Origin: Dillenia suffruticosa
Lineage: Eukaryota; Streptophyta; Magnoliopsida; Dilleniales; Dilleniaceae
Assembly (NCBI GenBank): GCA_033439265.1
Contig: JAVTVX010000035.1
Location: forward strand, 7,296,001-7,360,000
Length of the DNA: 64,000 bases
Direction of reading: 5' to 3'
In this document: piece by piece, positions 46,740-60,899 of the stretch
How the letters are laid out: every line of letters starts with the position of its first letter
Numbering within the stretch: position 1 is the first letter of the stretch
Program-made: the position numbers and the translations under genes
The notes under the pieces: generated by a model
Database searches by the model: none
Told to the model about the DNA's origin: nothing
Seen by the model: only the letters and a program-made list of their open reading frames with translations

Positions 46740-49700
46740 ACTTCCTTTTTGTTATTACGTGTGTAAAGAAAGGAATGTGTTAATCAGAGAAAAAGGTTTG
46801 CATAGAAGAGGTTTCCTTGGGGTCTCCTCTTAGAAGAGAGAATAATACCTTTTTGGTTCTTAGGGTTACAGATTGCACCTGTTGTCCTCCAGATGAGCCT
46901 TCTAGTTGACAAGGTCGATCTTTTTTTCTTACATTGGCAAATTAAACTGCCCATGTTCCTTGTTTGAAGTTGAACCAGATTCCTTATCCTACTTAATTAT
47001 TTTCTAAGGTCATTTTCACTCTTTTTTTTAAATAAGGGTAAGAAAAAATATGGAATAAAGAAGTACAAGGGAATACAGATAGATGATTGAGTAGTTTCTT
47101 TTTCTTAAAAATAAATATTAGTAGTTTATTTAGAACCCCTTTACTTTTTTTTTCATTAAAAATTAATATTTCAATACTTATAATACTATCACAAACAAAA
47201 TGTGGCATGTTTTGAATCAATACAAGGCCTTGTTCATTAATGGTTCTACATTAGAATTGAAAATAATTCAATAGAAGAAGAAAAATTTGAAAAGTAATCG
47301 CGCATAAAAACCCTTGATGGGGTTTTTGAAGCCTTAAAAAAACCTTGAATATGAGAACAATTACTCTTCCAGCAAAGTTTGTGAGCTACCTCATTTCCTA
47401 TTCTATGAAGCATTTCCATCCAGGCAACTGGAGAAAGATGTTTTGAGCTTCTGCAACCATCTTTTCCGGCTAGTCTTCGATCCCTCTGGGGGAGCATCCC
47501 CCCATAGTGGTGTATTCATTCTTGCTTGTAGGTACAATAGTACTAAAAATTATTCAAAATTTTTAATATAAAAATTTTGAGAAGAGATAGAGAGTGAAGG
47601 GAGAGGATTCAAATCTAACGGACAATTTGGCATACATGTCCATGTAACATGAATCATTAGCCATTCAAATTTACATCAATAGGACTGGAAATGCACTAAA
47701 CTATGAAAAAGAGGAATATCCAAATTTTGGCCCTTCATAAATGAAATTTATTCAAAAATATTAATATGGTGGGCTCAAGGGGTGGAAAACGAGTGAAGCT
47801 AACTCACTACATTTCACGACTATTTCAAAATTAGGTTAATGAGTCAATTTCGTAAATTAAATATGTAATAAAACTTTTTCATTTACTTAAAAGATGAACT
47901 TATTTTGAATTACAGAGTATTCAATTAATTTGATTTGTCAACTTACTTGATATGTTTTTATATTTTTGATTCTATTGACCTAAGAAATTTCTAGTGATGA
48001 ACATGAACAAAAGCCTAAGAATTTCTATTGTTTGAGATCGCTTCAAAAAATGCAATAGAGTTTGAAAAAATTAATGCAGTCATTGCTAGAAAAAACATGC
48101 AATTTATCATACAAAATCAGCCAACTATTTGAAATCTAGTTAAATGTATATGAACTTATGGGTGAATCCAAACCATCTTGATGTGAGCCGAGTGTAAGCA
48201 AAATAATAATAGATAAATTAACTCACTAAAAAATGGGATAAATAAAATTTGATCGACTCAAATTTTAACTAAATTCAGCTCAACTCAGCTTAAATTACCT
48301 TCACCGTAGATTTAATTGTTGTAGTTCGAAGCTTGATTACATAATAATCCAATACATATGAGTGCTACATTTTATTTAAACTTAAGCATGGATTGGCTTC
48401 CCACATAGAAAAAGAGAATATATGCATAACACAAAAAAGCATAATATTTAACAATTTTAATTCCCTTAAATTAGCATAATATATATTTAAATATAATAAA
48501 ATTGTAAAGTCCTTACTTGCAGCAATAAGCTTATTATCGACTAGTTTTGAATAGGAGCACACTTATCAAAGAATTGAAAAAAAAATTATAAAAATTAATT
48601 GATTTTTAGAGTAAAAAAGTTAACTTATGTCAATCGAAAAATCAAATCTACTTATATAAGAGAGAGAGGCTTGGCGGTGCCGTGTCGTGAGTTCTTGTCT
48701 CCTTGATTCACATGGGATCTCTTACAATGTTAAATGGAGAGGAACAATTTGGCAGCACCGTTCTTAGAATGGATCCACATATTGCTCAACCTATGCTCGA
48801 GACTCGATGATCAGTTGGTTTCTCCTCCAAGGATCGATTGTTACATCGAGTTGATGTGGGGAATCAAAGATTGTGACCCAAATGAAATCCATAAAGGAGA
48901 TAGTTTTTACATTAATCTTAATGACTCTCTATACCAAAAGATTAATGCACCCCGGAAGGATACGATACGATGATAGCTAAGCTATCGAGATTTTCAAGAA
49001 CGTAGTTTAGTAATTATAATCTTCCTTCATGACTTGAAGATCGCATATTCAAATTTTGGTATAACAAAAAAAATAACTAAGTTATTGGGTTGACAAATGG
49101 AAGATAGAATGATGTGTTTAAGGATCAGATCTCTTTGGAAACCCTTGAAAATGATTATTTGCTTGGGGGGTTCTATAAACTCAATGATTGCGGACGAAGT
49201 CTGCTCGGAGGATCATGGATGGTGTTGCCTATTTTATTGTTCAACTTTGAGATCACGAGTCTAAAGCTCATGCAGGTCCATGCTCTCATGTCGTTGGTTC
49301 GCCCCGCTTTCGAGCACACGAATTTAGTTCCATGAGTCATTGAAGATTGACTTAACAAAGTTATCAAAATCAATTATAAAACATTTTTCATGTTTCATAA
49401 AATCTATAAATCCACGTCATAAATTCTTAGAGAAAAAAAGAAATTCTAAAATACAAATGATGGAAATAGGCATAAACCAATGATATTTGAAATTAGATTT
49501 TTCTTTCGTTCCATTTTAATTATTATTTTTTTTAATTTTTTGTTTTATTTTAAATATCATCTTTTTCTAATTTTATCTTTTGTCTCTAAATTGTGATATG
49601 ATAAATTTGATTTAATTTTTATATAATAATTTTAAAAGATATTTGAAGCGAAACCGTGAGCTGGCCGAGGTTGTAACCTGGTAATTCTCGATAATCCGTG

Positions 49701-49790
49701 GTTTTACATTTTTTTAAAGAAATCAAGAAAATTGAAATAAATCCCCGACTTCTCTATTTTATTTCCTCCTCATTACCGTAAAACCACAGC
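46740..49790. other. Spacer between the HSP20 and RRM genes
   Basis: AT-rich; no gene supported. A minus open frame at 47246-47497 and frames at 48.7-49.4 kb have no recognised domain. A mini retroposon lies at 49001-49072. The last 200 bp are probably the promoter of the RRM gene, with TATA-like CTATAAAG at 49791. Confidence 0.45.
49001..49072 (+). mobile_element. Mini tRNA-like A-tailed retroposon
   Basis: GTAGTTTAGTAATTATAATC, then GATCGCATATTCAAATTTTG, then GTATAACAAAAAAAATAA. The same family as the copies at 19418 and 45216. Confidence 0.55.
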
Positions 49791-49848
49791 TATAAAGCCA
49801 TATGCGAGAGCCTTTTGTTAGGGAGAAACCAAAAAGCATCGAGAGACA

Positions 49849-52800
49849 ATGCCTCCAAGAAGACGAGCACGGAGAGTCCTTGCCAAGAAATCCACGCGGA
49901 AATCCTCCGACCAACTTCCTCCTCCCTCTCCCGAATCCACCACCGTCGCAGGCGGCAATGTCGACGGCGATGCCTTGGTCGAAGCAGTAACTCCGAATTC
50001 TGTTGTTCCCGAAGAATCAACAGAACCCGCAGCAACGCCCAAAACAACTCCAGAAATTGCTGATGTTGTTAGCCCTAATTCAGTCTCTGTTGAATCTTGC
50101 GATGAACGTCGCCGCGATGTCTTGGTAAAGGAAGATACGGTGACTGGGGAAGCTGTTGGGAAGAGTAGTGATGGCGTTGAAAACCCTAGGGTTTGTGTTT
50201 CTGGGGATGGAAAGAAGGAGGCGATCGTTGAAAAGGAGGGGAAGCGTGTGGTGAAGAGAGTGAGAGTTGTTAAGAAGGTGATCAAGAAGAAAGTTCCCAA
50301 GAAGGTGAAGACGACTTTGGGAGTTTGTTCGTCGAGTGCCCAGTCCAAGAATGAGGGAAATTCTAGCGATGTTTCAACCGAAGTCGAAAATCCTAACGTT
50401 AATATTTCTGGTGAAACAAAAAATAGAAATGAAACTGATACTAATATGTCCGAGGTTTCTGAACGTGAAAAGAAGTCTGAATCCAATGCGGCCCGGGACA
50501 ACAAGGATGTTTCCAAAAGGCCAACTTCTCATGTAGAGGAGTCTGTTGAAAATGGGGAGCCCCTTGCAGATGAAAATGCTGGATGTATGAATGAAGTTGC
50601 AGAGGTAGGTAGCGAGGAGCGTGAAGTTGGTGGTGGTGATACGGGTGTAAAGGATCAGACCAAAAAGGATGAGACCAAGTATAACGGGGTTGGTGATGAT
50701 ATAGGTGATGGGATAATAACTATGAGTGAGGAAATGGAGGCACTGGAGCGTAAAAAGAGGAGGAGGACTGAGATTTTCGTTGGTGGTTTGGATAAGAACG
50801 CAAAGGAGGAAGATATTAGGAAAGCTTTCGAGGAAGTAGGTAAAATAGTGGAGGTGAGGCTGGTAATGAATAATCAAACTGGGAAGAACAAAGGGTATGC
50901 ATTCGTGCGGTTTGCGTTGGCAGCTGATGCTAAGAAAGCTTTGGAAGCATTTTCAAAAGTTGAGGTAATTCTGTGGGACTCTTTAATTTTAATCATATCC
51001 TGCTCTGCTCATCAGCTATTTCTAATTTGTTTGAACTTGAATTGGTAGTGGAGTCCCTTACACGTGGACAGTGTATGAGTGTAGCAAAGAGGGTTGATAG
51101 CTAGAAGAATGAGGCTTGACATAATTGAGAGAAATTAAATCTTTAAGCTAGGATTAATGACATTTAACTTGTATTCCCTCCATTTAGCTATCTGCTTGTT
51201 CTTGATGGTGCAACAATTTCATTAAGAAATGAATACTAGCACAAAAATATGTAGGAATTTTGGATACCTTCAAGGTGCTGAACAAGATTGGTGTGAGAAA
51301 AAAAAAACAACATTTAACTTATATTCCCCCCATTTTTCTGTCTGTTAGTTCTTGACAGTGCAACAATTTCATTAAGAAATGAATCCCAGCACAAAAACAT
51401 GTAGAAGCTTTGGCACCTCCACGTGCCTAACATCAAGGAGCTGAACAAAATTAGCATGTGGATAAGAGCAAAACAATCGTGGCATTTAACTTGTATTCCC
51501 TTCATGTTGCTGTCTGTTAGTTCTTGATGGAGCAATGATTTCATTAAGTGATGAATCCTAGCACAAAACTACCTAGGAACCTTTGATACCTCCTCGAGCC
51601 GAACATCAAGGAACAAATTAGTATGACAACAAGAACAAAACAATCATGGCATGTGTGACCACTCTAATGTGGTTCTTAGAATGTATGAGGTTGGTTATGG
51701 TGGAGGGAGATTAGAATTGGAAGACATTCTTGATGGAGTTCTACACTAGAGTGGGGGATGGTTCTAGGTTTCCTTTTGGTAAGATGTGGTATGACAGTTC
51801 GGAAGTATATGAATCGAACAAGTAATATAGTAATGAATACAAATTTGCTAACTAGTCAATCTATATTTATAGTAATATTGTAACGAAGTTGTTCCCATGA
51901 GAACTATTATCTAAATATCAGTTTGGTAACTAATTGCTCTATTTAGACCAATAAATTGTAGAACTAGTTAAACTAACTAATGAAGATTATGACGATGAAA
52001 TTGAGCCAAATAAATATGGAAAAAAACTAGAGCATCTGATTTCACCTATGGTACTACAATTTGAATTATTAACCGAATTTATCAAGACTAATTTATTATA
52101 TTGCCAAATTAGAATTCCTTTAATTATTTATTATTTTCTCTGAGAAATATTAAACTCGTTACCTACTTAACAGTACATCTTTGTCTAGTATAGATTTTAT
52201 TAAGAGATAATACATTAAGAACTAGGGATTCCTCACATGATTGGACTAGTCACAAGCACCGGAGCTTTCCTATGCATTCAAGCAGTGGTAGCTTATCGCA
52301 TGATCTATTTTCGTATATTATCTCTAGATCTCTATATGAAAAATTAGATGAATTAATAGGTAATTATTTTAACGGAGCTTCTAGGTTTTAGAATGACGAG
52401 TTTGTGTGGAGCACGAGTGACTGGTAATGTAAACTTTCTGCAACTTCTTTGCAATTACTGAAAGCATAGTGTTTTTGAAAGGGAGAAGGATGCACTTGCA
52501 TGGATGGTAAACAGGGAGTGCTCTTTTTGAATTAAAGTGTCTAAGGAGCACAGTGATCTGCGGAGAGGAACATATGGATGAGAGGGTTCTTTTCTGGGGG
52601 TGCAGTGTGGAAGACAGGGGGGCCTTTTTTGCTTAGGAGATGATGTGAGAGGCTTAACCAAGATAGTCTTCAAAAAAGGAGAGATCATTTTTGTGAATAG
52701 ATGCTCTCTGTACAAAAGAAATCTGGTAAAAGTTGATCATTTTGGTTTTCAATTGCTCATGGGTAAGATGCTGGTGGAAGATAGTTTATTCCTTGCTTCA

Positions 52801-55800
52801 TTTACAGGTGCCCTCTAAACTATGAATATAGTGTAATGAGTTACGGACAATGGCGTATTACTACTACGATGAAGTCAATCTTGATGATTCTTCTTGTTTC
52901 TTTATTTAATTATTTTTATTTTATTGGTGTGGAAAGGAGAAGTATGAGTGGGTTGGAGGACATTGAGAGATCCCTATCCTTTTCATGGATTTCCTTTGAA
53001 AACTCTTTTCTTTTTTTTTTTTGTTTTAGGTCTATTGCTCTTTAGAGGGCGAACCTTGGTGCAACGGTTGAGTTGCTCCTTTGGTGACCTCGAGATTATG
53101 GGTTTGAGGCGTGGAAATAGGCTCTTTGCAAAAAATGCAAGGGGAAGGCTGCGTACATGTACGCTCACCTTCCCCCTACCCCTGCACTAAATTGGGCAGC
53201 AATTTGTGCACGGGGTGAGCCCTATAGGTCTATTGCTCTCTAGAAGAGGATTTTGCTACCTTTGTGAATTTATTCTTTGTTTTCTAGTTTGGTCATAAGT
53301 GTGCTCCCGACTTTATTTTTTTGTAAACTCTTCATTTTTTTGTAAATTTCGCAAATGCCTTTGAGGTTTCTGGAAGAATTTGTTTCTCTTTTCCTCCCCC
53401 TTTTTTGTTTGCACAAGTTGTTATCAGCTTGAATTTGACAGAACATTCTATGTTCTTGACGCCTCTTAAAATTTGATTTGAATGATGTTGAGTCAAATTT
53501 ATAAGGTATACTGAATGATTCATATGTTTGGACTGCCTGAATGTTGTACATAATGCATCTGGTAGGGAGAAAAAGTGTTGTGAGTTAATTCTGGATGTTT
53601 AATGAGCTACACTTTTATGAAAATCTGAAGCTGGTTTGGTGCTACAAGTTGGCTTGTTTATGTTGGTGTAATGTCTTATATAATCAAAATGCTCTTTAAG
53701 TACTCTAGACATATAACACCTTGACATGCACTTGTATGATACAAGTTTGTTCTAAAGATGGGAAATGATAAATGAGTTGAACTGTGTGTCTTGATGTGTT
53801 AAAGATTTAAGATTAAATTTTATGCTTTAAAAGTGTTTAAGACAATAAACTGAAACTTTGGTACTTAGGCACTTTATATCTCATTTGGGAAAGTTGAGAT
53901 ATAGGCTAGTTTATCAATGCAAAAGTTATTAATATAATGATAATTTAGATATTTTGGTACAAAGAAATTTAACTTTTATTTTCTAAACCTGATATTTTCT
54001 AAATTTTTTTGGTCGCTTTGATTGAAAATTTTTATAAGTAGAATAAGACAAAATAGAGACAAGTTGAGTCAAATGGAGAGCTTTCACAAACAGCTCCATA
54101 TTAATTGTTAGTGCTGTCTTAGTAATTGGATTGTCTTAGCAGTTTTATATGACTTGGCTAGGGGACAAAACACTCTTGTATAAATTTCATTGATAATCTG
54201 AAAATTCACAGGGTGATGTGCCTCGAGGGACAGTGATATAACTAGCATTTTAGTTTTGTTGAGAAGCTTTACCTGTAGGTCAATGTGGAGTTTGATTATT
54301 GAGGCCTTGAAGAATTCAATTAGAGAAGAAGCACCAAGACCAGATAGTTTTGGCATAGATCTCCTTGAAGGTAATTGGTAGGTTGTGGGACATGATAGGA
54401 TAATCTGCGAGGCTTTCACACGTCTGAGGAATCGTTGTAAGTGTCCATTTTTCCTAAATGGACAAGGTCTCCTAATATAAAATATTTCTAATATGGCAAC
54501 TTGGCATGTAATAAATTGATTGCTTTCTGGTAACTTTGAAATATCTACAATTCATTATCATAACGTAAATTTATGAAAAATAGTCTGTCAAGGCTCTCCT
54601 ACTATTTTGTAAAGTTTCCTTGTCACTCTGTCTGCGTTTGTGCTTCAGATGATATATCTGGTAACAGAAAAGATCAAGCAGGCATTGAGTAGATTACTCT
54701 CAGCATAACTGTACCGCAAGAAGTGAAGAAAAGAAGGCCTAAAAAGAGGATGGGGTTGTCTAAAAAAATATGAATGGCTTCTTGTATCAAAGGAAATAAA
54801 AAGGATTGCTTTAAACCATTTCCTGGGTATGACTAAAGCTAAATCATGTTAAAAAAAATGATGCAAATTGGGGGGGGGAACATGAGTGTTGCTCGAGTTA
54901 ATGAACAATATGTCTGTTATATTTGGATTATTATCTTTCTCTTTGTTGTCCATAATTTTCTTGTCAGATATCATGCTTATCTTAGTTCTAAGACGTACCA
55001 TTTGGGAGCCAGATTCTTGAAAAAGAATACATCGTACTCTATCTGTATCATGCTCTTGTCTCTTTTTCTGTAACTTATTCTCTTGATTTATGTACTGCCT
55101 ACTAGCATTTTATGGGATGCTAGATAAAAGAGCCTGTCATCATCTGCTAACTCTGTGCTTCTCTTGTTTTAATTGCAACCGTAGATTTATGGAAAACAGT
55201 GTAGTGCATCATATGTTGAGGGCAATGACACCATATTCCTTGGTAATCTTGACAAGAAATGGAAAACTGAAGATGTAAATTTTTTTTTCCTTTTTTTCCT
55301 TCTTATAATCCTTTTTAAGTTCCTTAAATTTGGAGTTTGTAATCTGATGTGGGTACCATATCTGCACAGATAAATAAGCTATTGCTGGATATCGGAATTG
55401 AAAAAATAGAAAAAGTTACGGTTATGGCAGATCCAAATAATTCTGAGCGCAATCGTGGGTTTGCATTTGTTGAACTTGAAACAATAAAAGACGCACATAC
55501 TGCATTTAAAAAACTTCAAAAGAAGGATGCCTTTGGGAAACAGCACAAAATAAAAGTTGCTTGGGCTGAACCTCTGAAAGAGCCAGATGAAGAAGCGATG
55601 CAGAAGGTGTGTAAACTAATTTTTACTGCAGATGGGCAAAATTTTGTCTTCTTTACATTATATATATGTATATATATTTTCCTGGTTGGTATTTGATAAG
55701 TTCAATTTCCTTTTGTAGTTTTGCGTTTTCTATTATTTCGTCAATTTTTGAATTGCATAATAAAGTATCCTCCGCTGTTGAATTGAACACCCTTATGACA

Positions 55801-58800
55801 CCTTTTGCTTACCTTGCCCTTGTGAAGGTGAAAGCAGTTTATGCAGAATTTATACCATCCTCATGGGATGAAGAGAAAGTTAAAGATCATTTTAAGAAAT
55901 TTGGGGAGATTGAGAATGTTGTTCTAGCTAGAAATCTGCAGGCATCTAGAAGAAAAGACTTCGCATTTGTTAGATACACAAGTCGTGAGGCTGCTCTCTT
56001 GTGTATCGAGTCACTCAACCGTGAAGCCGTAATCGATGATGGGTCCAAGGTTCTACATTTTTATACTCAAAAAGTTTTTTAAATTTCCGTTTGAGCCTTA
56101 ACTCAATGTTTATCTTTGGCCTTGTAGGTCAATATCAAGGCTTCGCTTGCAAAACCCTTATCAAAGGGAAAGCAAGGCAAAAGAACTGCGGAAGTTGTCA
56201 GTAAGGAATCGGCCAAAGAGAAACCAAAGGTGGCCAAACGTGAGTTTTTGCTTTGTTTTCTTATTTTGACAAAATTTTGGGATAAAGAGAAACCAAAGGT
56301 GCCTGCGCAAACATCTAATTGATCTCAGGGATTGCCTGAAAATAAGAAATGTGTTATACTACCTTTTTTAGTTATCCCTTTTCTTGTTTATTTTCAGTTT
56401 TGGTTCCTATGCTGCCAGTGCACCAAAAAGCTTGTTGCTCTTTATTTGTGCACCCTTGACCACAATTTTAAGTGACAGAATTGCACCTTGTATCAGGTCT
56501 ATCCATGGGATATGAAGAATCTTCCATCAATATGCCTGGGCATTAGGGAATATGTTGTTACTTCTAAAATATCTGATTATGCAACTAACAGAAAAAGAAA
56601 ATGTCGTGATAGTCTGTTCACTGTGTTTATTGTGAGTTTGAAAATAGCGTGTGGCACTCTCTTTGCCAGCTGTAATTCTAGTCCGAGGCTGCAATGTGCA
56701 ATCTTTCTGGGCTGAACTATGATATGCTGTATATTGATACATTTGAAGATGCCTATTAGTAAATTGATGACAATAATCTGAAATTATGTTAAAGTTTCTA
56801 ATATCTGAAATATAAGTTCACAACTGTTGTTCACTTCTGGAAGTATTACTCAATTTTACACTATCCTTGTTCTTCATTTGCTTGTAGACTTGTAAATTGA
56901 TGAATATCATATTCCTCATGTTCAAGTTTACTCAGCCTAATCAAAGGTTTACTTTACTCCTTGAGTTGGTCACATTGACGGCCTCGAAACTTAAACTGAG
57001 CCTTTTCTTAACTCTCTGTAACAGTTAGAGTTCTAAAAGTTCTAATTTTTACAACAAAGAATGATCCTACGCTCACTTGAATGACAAATCTCATGTTGTT
57101 TTGACACAAAATTGATTTGTACACAACTAATTGTTACCCTGATCTTTCTCAGGTGCTGCACAGATAAGTTATCCTAGAAACAAGGTGATACCTGCCCAAG
57201 TTCATTACATGCCTGGTGGAAGTGATAGATCTTCAACAAATGATGAACTTATAAAACTATTGAGGGAGCAAGCTTCGTGGGGGCATCCACAAGTAGGCTA
57301 TGCTGTAGGTAAGTATAATTTTTTTCATTGGTTTTATTATATTTATGTTGCAGAGTTTCTTTGTCTTTATTTGGATCTTTACACTAAAATGAGTTTATAG
57401 GTTGGTGGTGTATCTGCAGTGGCGGATCTAGACAAGTGAGTATTGAAGATTTAAAGTAGCAAGCTATAAGTAAAGAATGAAAAACTTCAAGAGTTTTATT
57501 GATCTTTCAAAGGAAATGTACAAGAATTGAAGACATTTTTTCATACCTTCAAAGAGCAACTAGAGCCTCTTTTTATAGAGAAAGAGGGAAGAGAGCTTAA
57601 GAGAGAGAAAAAAGAGGGAAAAACAGACGTTGGGGCAGTTCCAACGGCTCCTTGAAGGAGCAGTTGGGGCCCCTTGTTGGGCCCCTTTGAGAGGAGCAAA
57701 TCTGGGCCCTAAAGGGCCCAGCAAATGCACACAGGATGAGCTCATTTAGGGCCTAATTTGGGTCCTTAAATAATCCGGAAAGACTGGACAAAGACAGGGA
57801 AAATCTGTCCCTTTGAAATCTTACAAATAGGATCCCTAATTCTCCTCCATTTCAACAGTGAGTTTGGGGGAGGGGGGCAATGTATTTTTATTGGTAGCAC
57901 ATAGTAGGAGTGTAATGAAAAATATGAAGACATTGAGGGGGAATACGATATTTTCTTTAAGGACTTTATTGAAATAATTTTCAAAACTTTGTTGCGGGTG
58001 GGGGAATGGCCCCCTCAAATGTTCTCATACTTTCACATGTGTCTTGGGTTGCACAATCTAGTCTAATAGGATATTGGTACAACACTTTGAAGACACGACC
58101 CAGAGGTGTCCTAGCCTTGTCTACATTAGCTAATATTATAGTCAAATACACACGTTTAGAACAATTTTTGAACGCTTAAAATCACTTGATGGATGAAATG
58201 GTTTATATATCTGCAAAATTGGAAACCAAAATCAAAATACCATAAAGGCTATTATAAAACTCAAAATAAGTTATTAAAAAGGTTTGTAGAGGCAAATTTA
58301 GCCGAACATATTTGCTAATTTTTATATAAATATAACACTATTTTTTTTGTAAAAATATGCGTAGTTTAACAAGTCTGTACATTTCAAGTTGTATCCCTTT
58401 TTTAACTTTCCTCTTCCATGTCTATGTCATAATGTGACTGGCATCCTTGTTATTTTTTTTTAACAGATTGGAAACTAAAATAAATCTTATCTGGTAAGCA
58501 ATGTTTCTTAAAACTGTTGTGGACTGGCAGGTCCGATAGTCAGACCATCAATGGCCTTTTTTATGGTCTGAATACACCTCAAAAAATGATGGGATAAAAA
58601 TTCACTAAACTCATTGGTCAGACCATTAGAATCAGAGAACCAGAGTCATAAATTGTGGTACAACTGTGTAAAAACAGTTGATTTTAATTCATCCAGAATC
58701 CGGTTGTTGGAATCTTACATTCCAATGACTTTCTTTATGAGTTTTCTTTCTTTTTGCTCATTTGTTTTCCGGAGGAGTATTTTTCTTAGTTTTGGCCTTT

Positions 58801-59067
58801 GATTAAGAATCAATGCATTTGTTTTGAGTCGAATCAAAGTTGAAGTTTGTTTCATTAGTAAAACTTTTTATCCAGTTCGGCCTGGACTCTATCAAAGGTG
58901 TTTGAAGTTTGTTTCTTTGGTAAAACATTTTACTTTTATCAATTGGTGGAGAATAAGAGGGTGTCTTGGTTTGTTCTCATTAGGCTTGGACTCTACCTAT
59001 GTGGTTGGTGGGTCTTCTCTTCTCTTCTTTCTTTGTTTCTTTCTTTCATTTTCTTCTGATCCTTCTC

Positions 59068-59101
<34 letters not shown>

Positions 59102-60868
59102 TTTCTTCTTCTCACTATATATATATATATATATATTTTTTGTTTCTCATTCAATTATTTTCAGATTGCGAGTTCTGACATCCCTATGAAGTGAATGGGG
59201 CTTTAAAGAGAATGAAGAATAATAAAGCCTAGGACCCGAGAACATCCCTATAGAAGTGTGGAAATGATTAGGTGAATTTGGTATAATAATGTTAACGGAT
59301 ATTTTCAACAAAATTTGATAAACCAAGAAAATGCCCCAAATATGGAGGAAGAGTATAATCGTATAGCTATATTAGAATAAAGGAGACATACAAAATTGTT
59401 CCAACTATAGAGAAATTAAACTTATGAGCCATACCATGAAACTATGGGAAAGAATGATAGAACATAAATTGATATTAGAGATAAATATTTCTCAAAATCA
59501 ATTTGGATTTATGCCTGGTAGATTCACTACGGAAGCAATCCACTTGTTAAGACATTTGATGGACACATATAGAGCACATAAGAGAGACTTACATATGGTA
59601 TTCATTGATCTAGAAAAAGCATATGATAGGATTCCTAAAGATGTATTATGGTGGGTGCTGATAAAAAAATGGATATCTTCGAAATATATTAATCTCATTA
59701 GAGATATGCATGAGGGAGTTGTAACTAATGTAAGAACTCGCAGGGGTTTGAGCAATAGCTTTCCCATTAACATCGGATTCCATCAAGGCTCAGCATTAAG
59801 TCCCCTCCTCTTTGTAATAGTAATAGACAAAATTATAAAAAACATTCCAGATGAAATACCACGGTGTATGTTTTTTGCAGATGATATAGTTCTAGTTGAT
59901 GAAACTAGGGAGGGTATTCATGCTAAATTAAAGTTATGAATGATCATACTAGAATTCAGAGGGTTTCAATTGAGTAGATCGAAAATTGAGTATATGAGAT
60001 GTAGGTTTAGCAACAATCATCGAAATGACGACAAAACGATCAGATTAGATGGACAAGATGTACTAGAAAATGAATGATTTAGGTATCTAGGTTTCATCAT
60101 TCAAAATGATGGCAATATAGATTGAGATGTGAACCATAAAATTCAAGCATACCGGATGAAATGGAGAAAAACATCCGGAATTCTTTGCGATCGCACGATA
60201 CCAATGCATTTGAAGGGAAAGTTCTATAGAGCCGCGGTTAGATCTGCATTATTGTATGGTACTGAGTGTTGGGCTATTAAACAACCATAATAACAAAAAA
60301 TAGTTGTAGCAGAAACGAGAATGCTTAGGTAGATGTGTGGGAAAAGTAGAAGAGATAGAATTAGAAATGAAGAGATTCGTAACAAGTTGGGAGTTAGTTC
60401 AATTGTGGATAAGATGCGAGAGTGTCGTTTGAGATGGTTTGGGCATATGCAAAGAAGACTTAAGGACACACCAGTTAAGAGAATCGAGAACTTAAAAATG
60501 AGAGATTTAGTAAAGCGTAGGAGTAGACCGTTAAAAACTTGGATGCAAGTTATTAGTAAAGATATGATAGTTAAGGATGTAGACGAGAAAATGACCATCG
60601 ATAGAAATGAATGGCGTAAAAGAATCCGCACAAATTAAATTAATATATTTTAAATTTATTTATTTATTTATTTATTTACTTTTATTATTATTATTATTAT
60701 TATTATTTTTATTCTCTTCTATATTTATTTATATTTTTGTATTTATTAATTTTTTTTTCTTTTTAATCATAATTTGTCTCTCAAATGACCGACTCCAAAT
60801 TATTGGGTTTAAGATTCAGTTTGTTGTTATTGTTGAGTTCTGATTTCTGCGATGAATTGTTGAAAATA

Positions 60869-60899
<31 letters not shown>

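Noticed and set aside
47246-47497. 83-codon minus frame with NEVAHKLC, considered as a LINE RNase H remnant
   Set aside because: Too short and no catalytic residues or neighbouring LINE sequence.
54240-54420. Possible LINE RT fragment (EALKNSIREEAPRPDSFGI on plus)
   Set aside because: A faint resemblance to the APGPDGF region of L1 elements over about 20 residues only, with no supporting motif on either side.
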